A stretch of 42,735 bases of DNA from Planctomycetota bacterium. GTDB lineage: Bacteria > Planctomycetota > UBA8742 > JACQVU01 > JANLHZ01. Below the pieces are notes generated by a model. The model searched no databases and had not been told where the DNA came from. It saw nothing but the letters and a program-made list of their open reading frames with translations. The position numbers were made by a program, and so were the translations under genes. The stretch lies in assembly GCA_024653775.1 (NCBI GenBank), contig JANLHZ010000251.1, positions 1 to 42,735 of the forward strand, written 5' to 3'. Below, one piece after another: positions 19,701-31,700 of this stretch. The first letter of the stretch is position 1; each line of letters begins with the position of its first letter.

Positions 19701-22700
19701 TTTCGAGATCGAAGTACGTCGCCGCGAGGATCGCCAAATTCCCCTGGTAATCGTACTCGACGACGGACGATCCCGCGGTCAATGTACCAAGGCTGGTGTT
19801 CGCCGCGGCGCCGAGCTCGAGTCTGCCCGCGCCCGTGAAGGTGGTCGCGCCAGTCGTGTTTCCGTCGTACGCGCCGCCCACGTCGATTGTCGCGGTGCTC
19901 GCGGTGAGAGTCGCGCCGTCCGCGATGGTCACCGTCTCCGCGACGCTCAGATCGTTCGCGGCGAGATCGAGGGTGCCGTTCAGGATCGTTAGCGCGCCGC
20001 TGACGGTTGTCACCCCGCCCGAATCGCCGGTGAATCCCGCCTTGTCGATTTCGAGATCGTGATACGTGATCGCAAGCAGAGTCTGATCCGCTGCGGCGCT
20101 GTCGTAGCTTACTAACCCCATCGTCGTCGTGAGTGTCCCGAGGCTCGTGACGGTCGTCGTCTCGAGTTCGAGCCTGCCCTCGCCCGAGAACGTGACGTTC
20201 GCTGCGGTCGCGTCGAACGCTCCTGCCGCGTGGTACGTTCCCGTGTCGATGGAAAGCGTATCTGAGATCGTCGTCGCGCCCGTGACGGTGATCGTCTCCC
20301 CACCGACGTCGAATGTGCCGTTCAGGACGTCGAGCGTCCCGCCCACTGTCAGCGGACCCGCGGCGGCGGTGGCGGTCTGCCCCGTAACGTCGATTTCGAG
20401 GCCAAAGTAGCTGACGTTTATCACCGTCTGCCCGGCGGTGGCGTCGTCGTATACCACGGTGCCCGCGCCTGCGGTGAACGTGCCGAAGTCTCCGGTTATC
20501 GTTCCGGTGATTTCAAGTCTTCCCGCTCCCGAGAACGTCACCGCGCCCGTGCCTCCGTCGACGTCGATGGTTCCGTCGGTGTCGAGAGTTCCAGTGCCGA
20601 TGTCGAGGGTTCCGTCGACGTCGATCAGCGTATTCACCTGCGTGGTGAACGCTCCGGTGGCGAAGGTCGCGCCGCTGTCGATGATGAGCGTATCGACCGT
20701 GAACCCCGCGCCCACCGTCCGCGTGTTTCCGACGACTCGCACCGTCCCCGCTATCGTCGCGCCGAAGCCGAGCGCCTCTACGTCCGTCGGCGTGGTTGCG
20801 CCGGTGCACCAGATTTCGCCCGTCAGCGTGAACGTTCCCGCGAAGGTGCTTATCGTCGCGTCGTCGGTGAATTCGAGCGCGCCGTTCGCGGAGATCGTAA
20901 TGTCGCTCGCCACGGCGCCCGTCAGCACCTCGCCGTTTCCGACGTCGAGGATTCCGGAGGTGATCGTGAGATCGCCTGTGATCGTCACCGACCCCGCGAG
21001 GCTCGCGATCGTCGTCAGCGGCGGACCTCCGGGCTGGACGTCGATTTCGAGATGGTGATAGCTCGCGACCGCCACCGTAGACGCGCCCGCGGTGTAATCG
21101 TATTCGACGGTGCCCTGGGAATTCGTCGTCAGCGTCCCGAACGTCGGCGGGTTGCTTCCTCCAAGCTGGAGCCTGCCGTCGCCGTTAAAGAGCGTCACGC
21201 CCGCCGCGGTGTAATCGCCTCCGACGTCGACGACGCCTGCGTCCGTCCACTCGAGAGTTCCGTCCACGTTAAGAGTTCCCGTGACGGTCAGCGTCCCCGT
21301 GCTGAGCGTCACCGTCCCCGCCGCGGCGATGTCCATCGACGGACAATCCCAGGTCTGCGCGCCGAGGCTCAGTGTGCCATCGGTGACTGTGACGGTGCCG
21401 TTTACGACGACCGCGCCTGAGACGGTCGCGGTCTGCCCGGTGACGTCGATTTCGAGATCGAAGTAGGTGTCCGCTACGACGCTCGTGCCTCCGCCGGTGT
21501 ACGCGTATACGACGCCGCCCGCCGCGGTGTCGAGAGTCCCGAGGCTCGTTACCGTTGCGCCTTCGAGCCTTAGGAACCCGGCTCCGGTGAAATCGATGGT
21601 TCCCGTGGCGTTCGCGTCGAAGGCTCCCTGGCAGGTGAGCGTTCCTGTGCTTGTGGCGAACGTGCCGCCATCGACGATATCGACGTTACCTGTGACCGTA
21701 AGGGTATTGCCCGCGCTGACAGTTGCAGTCGCGGTGTTTTCGACGTAGAGATACGCGATCGTAACAGCATCGAAGGTGCGATTGCCGCCGTCGACGTAAA
21801 TATCGAGTCCGGAGTTGTCCGCGAGATTCAGATTCGAGAGATTCCCGGTGCCCGTGAAGCGCACGTCCCCCGTCTGCGTCCCTGCGGGCTGATTCTGGAA
21901 GTCCGCCGTCGCGTCGGCGTAGAGCACTGCGGTTGCAGGGAGGTTGAAGGTGAGGCCCGCGCCCTGCACCTCGAAGCTTCCGAGATCGAGATTGTGTCCC
22001 GCCGCGATGTCTATAGTGCCTCCGCCTGTGAGGTTGCAGTCGTTCTGCATCCGCCATCCGCCGGTGGTGACTGTGAGGTTTCCAGCGACGGTGGTCGCAC
22101 CACCGGCTGAGGTGATGATGTATCTGTTCGTGGTGTTGACGATCACATGGTTGAAACTCGTCGCGCCTGGCGTGCTGTCGGCTCCCGAGTACGTGAAGTT
22201 CACGGTGCTCGAATTCGGCGTGAATGTACCCAGCCCCGTGAGCGGTCCGTTTACGTCGAGCTGGCAAGTCCCGAGGAGCGTCAGCGAGCCGCCCGTAGCG
22301 TCGAGGGTGCCATCGACGTTAGTCGTCGCTCCGCTTGCAAGTTCGATCACGCCCGACGTTACCGTGAGATTGCCCTGAATGTCGAGCGCGGCGCCAGCAG
22401 TGGCAGTCTGCGCGGTGGTATCGATCTCGAGGTTGCCGTACTGGTTGTCCGGCGTCATTATCGGTGTAGCCTGAGTCGCATCGTTATAAACAATCGTGCT
22501 CGTCGCGCCCGGATCGAAAGAACCGGAGTTGCTGTTAGTTCCGCTTAGGGTGATCGTCCCCGTACCTGTGACGGTGACCGCTCCCGTCGCGCCTATTGTG
22601 AAGTCGCCTCCCGAATCGAAGCTGCCCGAGCCGGAGATGGTGAGGGTGCCGTCGACGGTGGTGTTCCCGGTGACTGTTTGCGACGCGGTGCCGATATCGA

Positions 22701-25700
22701 GGGTGCCGTCCTGCACGTAGAGATCGCCTGCGATGTTGACGCCGCCCGCGAGGGTAGAGGTTTGACCCGTGGTGTTGATCGTGACGCTGTAGTAGTTATT
22801 CGCGGGGACGGTCGTCGCGCCTACGGTGTACGCGAATTCGAGCGTGCCGTCGCTACCGTCGAGCGTGCCCGTGATATTCACCGTCGCGCCCGACATTATC
22901 AGCGTCCCCGTCGCGCTCGCTGCGAAGTCGATGGCACCGGTTGCGCTGCATGTGAAAGTACCTGTGACGTTTATGTCTCCGGAGTCGATGTAGAGCGTGC
23001 CGTCGATTGTCGCGGGGCCGCTAACCGTGAGCGTGCTCGTGTTAGCCTGGAGGGTCGCGCCGTTCGTAACGGTAAGGTCTACCATCGCGAGGTTGCCTCC
23101 CTGCGCGCGGACACCTGTATTTACGACGACGGTGGCGTTACTGAAATCGGTGCCGAGGCCGACGCTGACGAGGTCCGTGTCCGCGGTTCCGTCGCCATCG
23201 AACTGCACGGTGCCGTTCAGAGTCGGCGGGAGCGTGAGACCGCTGAACGCGACGGTCGCGCTGTCGCCTACGTGTATCTCCCCCGCGGCGTTTAGCGTCA
23301 GCGTCACCGCGCCCGCGCCGACGAGTTCGAAGGTGGACACGTCGAGCACGCCGTCAGTGACCGTGAGGCCGTTCTCGACGTCCGTATCCGCAGTCAGCAC
23401 GATCGTCTGCCCCGTGGCGTCGATTTCGAGGTCGTAGTACCCGCCCGCTGGCGCCGGGAGGTTCGCGCCCGCTGCGGCGTCGTCGAACTTGACGAGCGAA
23501 GTCGCACGGGTGAACGTCCCGAGGGAATCTCCGGTGAGCGCACCGCCCACGTGTAGCTGTCCCGCGCCACTGAACGTCAGCGTTCCCGCGCTCAGGTCCG
23601 CGGCGTCGTCGAGATCGAGAGTTCCGGTGCTTATAGTGATCGTCCCAAGGTTCGTAAGCGACGCGCCCGCGTTAAGGGTGACAGTGTTTGCTCCAATCGC
23701 GAGAGTTGCGCCTACCTGAATATCGACGGTGTTATCGATGGAAATCGCGCCGCCGGGAGCGCGGGTTCCCGTCGTTATATCGAGCGCGGGCAGCGGGTCC
23801 GGGAGTCCGAGGGCGTTCAGCGCCGCGCCGGAGCCGGTCTCGTCGAGTTGCACGGTCCCCGCCACCGTCGAGTTCGCGGGAGTGGTATCCATCGCGCTGA
23901 AGACGGACGCATCGAGCATTATGATCGTCGTCCCCGCGGCGCTGTCGAGTTCGCTCGCGCCGCCGCCGGTGATATTGAAGCCCGCCATATCGAGAGAGCT
24001 TGTACCCTGCACGTCTACGTTCCCTGCGAGGGTGAGGTTCCCGCCGAGGGTGAACGTGCCGTCCTGCACGATGAGATCGCCGGTCATTGCTGCGATGGCT
24101 CCCGCGGTGGTCGCGGTCTGCCCGGTGGTATTGATCGTGAGATCATAGAAATTCTCCGCGGGCACCGTCGTTGCGCCCGCCGCGTACGCGAATATCACTT
24201 CGCTACTGCCCGCGGTGAAGGTTCCGAGTCCGCTGAAGGTGCCGCGCAGGTCGAGGATCGCGGTTCCGGTGAACGTGATCGTGCCGCCGCTGGCATCGAA
24301 GTCTCCGGTTGCGCTCGAAATGAGCGTTCCTGTGCCCGCGTCGTCCTTTAGCGTACCGCTGATGAGGGTGTTTCCGCTGACGGTGATCGTGCCGGAAGTG
24401 AGAGTCGCGAAGGCTCCGCCGCTGACGGTGAACGCCACAACCGTGAGCGTCTCGCCCGCGAGGTCGAATGTCCCGCCCGCGATTGTAAGCTGGTTCGCGA
24501 TGCTCGAAGTCGCGCCTGGGAAGGACGCTGTCTGCCCAGGGCAGTTGATCGTGACGTTGTAATAATCCGCCGCGACGATCGTCGGGCTGCCCGCGCTGTC
24601 GTAAACGATGGTGCCGTTCGTGTTATCGAGCGTCCCGAACCCGAGCGGCGCGGTGTCCGCGATGTTCACCGTGCCCGCGCCTGTCATCGTGATCGTTCCC
24701 GTGCTGCAATCGAAAGCGCCGTCGGTATCGAGGAGCGCGCCCGCGCCGAGATCGACGGTGCCGGTGATGACGGTATCCCCCGCGGCGGTTACGCTCTCCG
24801 CCGCCCCGAGAGTCAGCGTTCCCGCCACTTCGAGATCGCCGCAGTCGATGGCGTTTCCGGCGGTGCGCGATCCGCTGGTTATCAGGATCTTCGCAGTGCC
24901 GAAATTCGTGATGCCCATAACCGTATCGAGGTCTGGAGCGCCTCCCGTATCCGTGAATTCGAGAATTCCCGTGCTGAGATCGACGGTGCCGCCAAAGCCT
25001 GTTATCGTGCCGCCTTCATCGAAGAGCAGCGTGCTTCCCGCGACCAGCGTGAGGTTGTTCCCGCCCGTCAGCGCGAAGCCCGCCGTATCTACCACGCCCG
25101 TTCCGCCGAGGGTGAGGTCGTTCGTTACCGCAAGCGCGCCGCCGAGTCTGAACGTGCCGGTAGTGACGTCCAGATCGTTTCCGATAGCCGCGCCGCTTGC
25201 GGCGGTGACGACTTGATTCGTTGTGTCGATCTCTACGTCGTAATAGGTCTTTGCGGGCGCCGTCACTCCCGCAGCGGTGTTCAGGAACTTCACGAGACTC
25301 GAACCCGCGGTGAAGTTCGTGAGGTCCACGACGTCGCCGCTGAGTTCGAGCGTTCCCGCGCCCGTGAACGTGACGGTGCCGTTCGTACCGTCGAAGTCGC
25401 CGTTTGCGAGAAGGCTTCCGGTGCTGAGGGTCGCGGTGCCGTCGAGGTCGGTGAGCCCGGTTACAGTCACGGTCGTCGTATCAATGGTGATCGTGGTTCC
25501 GCCCGCGACTACGAGATCTCCGCCTACGTCCAGTGTGAAGTTCCCAAGGTCGAAAATCCCGGCGCTGACGTTCACCGCGTCGGCGGTCGTGATCGCGCCC
25601 GCAAGCGTGGCGGTCCCCGCAGACTGATTGATCGTCAGAATGTTGTAGCTGACGTTATCGACGGTCTGCCCGGTTCCGTCGTACTCGATGGTGCCCGTGC

Positions 25701-28700
25701 CCGCGGTGAGCGATCCGACGTCGGTGACGGTGCTCGAAAGAACGAGGCTCCCCGCACCCGTGAACGTGGTCGTACCCGTGGCGTTCGCGTTGTAATCCCC
25801 GTCGGCGTTGTAAGTCCCCGCGCCGATGGTGAGGTCGCCGCCCGCCTGCACGTCCGTCGCGCCCGCGCAGGTGATCGTCGCGGCGCCAACGTCGGCGGAC
25901 GCGGTGTTCACCACTGTGAGCGCCTGGATGCTGTACGTCGCGCTTCCGAAGGGACGAGTCCCGGAGTTAACGGTGACGTTGGTGTTCGTGAGCGTCGTCC
26001 CTATTCCGAGCGCGTCGATTGCGGTTCCCGGCGCGCCGTTATCGCAAACGAGGTCGCAATCCGTGGTGATTGTGCCCCCGAAACTTGCGAACTTACCCGT
26101 GGAGTCGACGGCGAGCGTCGCGCCGAGGTCGAGTGTGAGATTGTTTCCGCCCGTTACCGTGAACGTCGCGAGATCGAGAGTTCCGGAGATCAGATGGACG
26201 TCGTTACCAGCGGTAATCGCGCCCTGTACCGTCGCGGTCTGCCCGCTGACGTCCACGTCGATATTGTAGTACGTTCCCGCCGCGACGTTCGATGCGCCGG
26301 CCTGATCGTTGTAAATGACTTTTCCCGTGCCCGCGGTGAATCCCGCGAGATCGTCGATACTTCCGGTGACTGTAAGCTGTCCGGATGTGAAGACCAGCGT
26401 TCCACCTGTAAGAGTGAGATCGTCCGCTAGTGTGAGATTCTTATCGTTTACTGTCGCGGTTCCAGCGATGGTTGCGCCGCTCGTAACGGTTGCATGCCCT
26501 CCGGGCGCCCAAGTGTGTCCGGATGGAACGAGCAGCGCGGTAGTTCCTGAGAACGTGATGTTCGGACCTGCGTTACTGTACGGAATGTCTGCGTCTCCGC
26601 CGCTGTCGAACATCGCGACCTCGGTATTCGTGATGTCCGTCGCTCCGGTGTAATCGTTTCTGAAAATGGCGACGTTCGCGCTGAGGTCCATGTTAGTCAG
26701 CGTGGTTGCCGCGGGGGCGTGAGTAACGATGACTCCGTCGCTGGCGCCTCCATCGAGGTAGATGTGGAGCACATCGCCCTCGACGGCAGTCACGACGACG
26801 CTGTAGTTCCCCGTTCCGGCGGAGTCGGTCTGCGGGCCAGCGCCGTTCACGACGACGGTGACGTTTATCCCGGCGGGCGCGGTGCCCGTGATAGTGATGA
26901 CGTTCTGCCAGACGACGGTGATGCCGCCGTCGCTGTCGTTGCTTTCGCCCGCTCCCGCGCCGACGCTGTCCTCCATCGTGATCGTCGCCGCGCCAGCGCC
27001 GGGGTCGGTGGTGACGTTAGTTATCCCCCCGGCGTAACTGTGGTCCTGCCAGGTCGCGTCGGTGAGCGTAAGCCCGCTTGTGTCGTTCACGTAAACGTAG
27101 GTAGCGCCCGCGCCGTTCGTGAAGGTGACGCCGTCGAAATTCGTGATCGTGACCGTCGCGGTGGCTGCGCTGATATTGAAGCCGCTGCCGCCGGCGTAAT
27201 CGAAGTTCAGCGTGGTGACGTCGACGAACCCGCCCGCCACCGTGAACGTGTATCCACCCGTCCCCGCCGCGCTCTTCGTCACCGTCCCCGCCGCGCTCGA
27301 AGCGAAGGTTCCGCCTGTCTGCGAGTACGCCGCCGCGTCGTCGATGCGAAGCGTCTGCGCGTTCAGATCGATGGACCCGCTTTGAAGGTTGAGCGCGGTC
27401 GCGATGTCCGTCGTCCCCGCGAAGCTGACGTCGTTTCCGTTAATCGTGAGCGTGTCGAACGCGAGCGCCGGAAGGCTCGTCGCGCCGCTTCCGGAGAGAA
27501 GGAACGTGCCGCCGCTGTGGTTCAGCGTGCCGATGGAAATCGTCGGCGACGCGCCGGAAAGCTCGATCTGCCCGGCGCTTAGGTCGATCGTCCCCGCCGC
27601 GGCGCTCAGGTCGGTGCCGACGATGATCGACGGACCCGCGAGGCTGACTGTGCTCCCGCCGCTGATCGTGAGCGTGCCGTTAATCGTCGCGGCGCCCGCG
27701 AAGTCGGCCGTCGCGCCTCCGGTCACTGAGAATTCCGTGTACGTCTCGCTCGGAGCCGTCTGCGTCCCCGCCGCGGCGCTGAATTCCACGGTCCCGGTAT
27801 CCGGCGTGAACGTTCCGAGAACGAAAGTCGTCGTTCCCTGCCATTCAAGGGTGCCGCCGCCAAGGGTGGTCGCGAACCCTGTGGCGTCGTAGTCGCCGAC
27901 GACAGTCACCGTCTGTGCGTTCAAATTGAACGTGCCCGCGTCGACGTCGAGGTTGCCGTTAACCGTGATCGCGCCGCCTGCGCTGGTGCCAGCGGCGTTC
28001 TCGAGGTCGAGGTGATGATACGTCTGCGAGTGGACGGTCTGCGCCACGCCTCCGTTATAGCGAACGATGCTGCCCACAGCGGCGCTGAGACTTCCGAGGC
28101 TGGTTACAGTCCCGGAGACGACGAGGACGCCGGCGCCTGTAATGTTGACGTTGCCGCCCGTTGCGTCGATGGCGCCCGTCGCCGTATACGTCCCAGTGGA
28201 AATATTTATCGTCCCGGACGCCACTGTCCCCGCGCTTGCGTTAAATGCCCCCGTGTCGACGTCGAGGGTTCCGCTTACGTCCGCTGCGCCGCTCGATGTG
28301 AACGTGCCGCCATTCATCGTCATCGACGCTCCGAGAGACACGGTCACGCTCGCCGCGCTCGATGTGAACCCCGCCGCGTCGAGAGTCCCGCTCGTCACGG
28401 TGAGCGCTCCCCCTATAGCAAGTCCGGCGGGAAGCGCGCAGCTCTGTCCGCTGACGTCGATATCGAGATTGTTGTACGTTTCATTGTAAACGGTGCTTCC
28501 GGCTGACTGCTTGTTGTAGCGCACCGTCCCGGTTCCCTCGGTGAGCGTGCCGAGGCTTGTAACCGTCCCCGCAAGTTCGAGAACGCCAGCGCCGCTAAAG
28601 GTGACGTTGCCTCCGGTTGCGTTCATCGTTCCATCGACGTTCAGCGTCCCGGCTCCGATGGTCGCTGTTCCCGCGACCGTCAGATTTCCGGACAGATTAA

Positions 28701-31700
28701 GCGTATCGCCGGCGACGTCGAGATTCGAGTTGACCGCAATGTGCGTTGCGCCCACTGTGCTTCCTACTCCGCGCGTACCCGTCGAGATGATCAGAGTCGC
28801 GGCGCCGTAGTCGGTCCCGAGGCCGATGGAATCGAGGTCGGTGCTGACACCCGCGCTGTCGAAAAATATGTTCCCGGTCATCGTGTGGGAGCCGGTGCTG
28901 AAATTCGTGAAGACGCCGCCGTCGCCGATCTCGAGATTCGCCGCCCCGGCGATATTCATGTCCCTCCCCGCGCTCCCGCCGTTTATTGCGAAGGTTTTTA
29001 TGTCGAGCGTTCCGCCGTTCACGTACACGTCTCCGGTGAGCGCGACGTTCCCCGCGAGATCGAAGGCGCCGCTCGTAACCGTGAGATCGCCACCGATCGT
29101 GAGCGCGCCCGCCGCCGTCGCGGTCTGCCCGCTGACGTCGAGTTCGATGCTGTAGTAGCTCGCGACGTTCGCAATGGTTGACGCCCCGCTCTGGTTGTTG
29201 TAGAGCACCGTCGACGTCCCCGGCGTCAGCCCCGCGAACGCCGTAATCGACCCCGTGAGTTCGAGCGTTCCCGCGCCCGTGAATGTGAACGTTCCCGTGC
29301 TGTCGAGATCTCCCGTGCTCGTCATTGTTCCCGTGGACGCTGTTATCGCGGTATCGTTATTCACCGCGCCGCCGACGTCGATTATCGTCGCTACGAAGTC
29401 GAACGTCCCCGCGATCACCCACAGATCGTTCGTCACGCTGATGTTCCCCGCCGCGGTGGCGGTCTGCCCCGCTACGTCGATCCGTAGATCGTAATACGTC
29501 TCCGCGATGACGCTGCTTCCAGCCGCGGTGTTTCCGTACTTCACCGCGCCCGTGCTTTCCGTGAATGTCCCGAGGCTCGTCACGGTGCCATCAAGCTCAA
29601 GAACGCCTGCGCCGGTGAACGTCGTCAGTCCGCCCGTCGCGTCGTAATCTCCAGCGATCGTGAAAGTCCCCGTGCTGATGCTCGCCGTTCCGCTCACCGC
29701 TGCGTCTCCGTTGACCGTGACCGTATCCGCGCCCACCGTCAGAGTCGCCGCCACGTCGAGAGTTCCGACTGTTATCGTCCCCCCAACTGTGCGCGATCCG
29801 CCGGAGACGCTAACCGTCGCGCCGCTGAAATCCGTCCCGAGTCCGACGCTCGCGATCGCGGTTCCGCCCGCGCCGACGAACTCGACCGTCCCGCTGAGCG
29901 TCGGCGCGACGATTCCCGAGAACGCGCCCGTCTGCCCGACGATCACGGTCGATGCCACGCCAGCGCTGAGGCTCGCCGCCGTCAGGGTGAACGTCTGCAC
30001 GTTCAGAGTGTCCGTCACTACTGCGTTACCCGTGACCGTGAGGTTGCCGAGCAGACGAATCGATCCCGACGTCGAAGTCAGATCGCCCCCGACTGTCGCT
30101 CCAGACGCGATGCTGACGATCCGCGATGTCGTATCCGCATCGAGACTGTAGTACGCCTCCGCCGGCGCTGTGATGTCCGCTCCGGTGTTGTTGAACAGCG
30201 CCGTTCCCGCGGACGCGCTGATCGTTCCGATGGAGGTAACCGTTCCGGAGAATTCGAAAACGCCCGCGCCCGACATCGAAAGCGTCCCCGCGAAGTTGAC
30301 GTCGCCGTTACAGTCGACCGTTCCCGTGGTGACGCTCACCGTGCCCGCGCCTTCGAGGGAGCCGTCCGACGTGAACGTATCCGCTCCGACCGAAACCTCT
30401 TCCGTCACGGTCGCGGTGCCCGTCACCGTGAGCGTATTTCCGTTCAGGGTCAGAACGCCGCTCGTTACAGTCAGATCGCCAGCGACGGTCTGCGCGCCGC
30501 TGAGGTTCACCGCGTTCGCCGCGCCTGCGGTGATCGTCAGATCGAAATAGCTCTCGCTTAGCACCGTCACCGCGCCAGAAGCGTACGTGTACTCGATCTC
30601 TCCTGACCCAGGAGTCAGCGTCCCCACGCTAGTCGGCGCCGCCGCTCCGAGCTTCAGCGTGCCCGTTCCCGAGAACGTCGTGTTTCCGCCCGTCCCGTCG
30701 TAGTCGCCCTGCGCGTCGTAGATGCCGGATGAAATCGTCAGCGTGCCGTTTATGTCAGACGTGCCCGTCGTCGTCACTGTACCTGACCCAACCGAAAGAC
30801 TCTGCGACGATGCAACGTAGAGAGTCCCAGTGACGTCGAGATCGTTCGCTCCAGTGCTGACGTCGCCTGTCGTCAGCGTGAACCCGCCGTTCGTGATTAC
30901 GTTCCCTGCAAGCGTCACTCCGTTGCCTGCGCCCACCGCGACCTCGATATTATTGTACGTGTCCGCCGGAATCACCGTGCCAGCGCCTCCGGTGAACCGC
31001 ACCGTGCCCGCGCTCGAATCGAGCGTGCCAAGACTCGTCACGGTAGTCGATGCGATCGTGAAGTTACCCGCTCCGAGGAACGTAATCGTCCCCGCGTTCA
31101 CGTCCGTCGTTACCGTGACGTTTCCGGTGTTGATCGAAATCGTATCAGTGATAGTCGCCGTGCCCGCGACTGTGAGCGTGCTGTTCCCGACGCTGAGCGT
31201 TCCAGTGGCAATCGAAAGATCGCCGCTGACCGCGGTGGTCCCGCCGGAAAGCGAAACCGTGTTCCCGCCGCCCGGATCGATGGCGAGATCGAAATACGTC
31301 GTCAGCTCCACCGTCGAACCCGTCAGGCTGTACTTCACCGTCCCCGCGGTCGTCGTCAGCGTCCCGAGCTGCGGAGTCGTGTCCCCCGCGATATCGATCG
31401 TTCCCGCTCCTGTGAACGTGGTACTTCCAGCGCTGGCGTCGTAGGTTCCGTTTGTAGTCGCAGTGCCCGCGCCGATGCTTAGAACGCCGCTCACCGTCGC
31501 GCCTCCGTCGAACGTGATCGACCCCGCGCCAACGCTCAGCGTCGTGCTCCCCGCGACGGTCGACGTTCCCGTCACCTGCAGCGTGTTACCGCCCACCGCG
31601 AGATTCCCCGTCGTGACGTTAAGATCGCCGCCGACAGTCACCGCTCCAGTCAGACTCGCCGTGTTGCCACCTGTAAGCTGGATCGTCAGATGATGATAAT

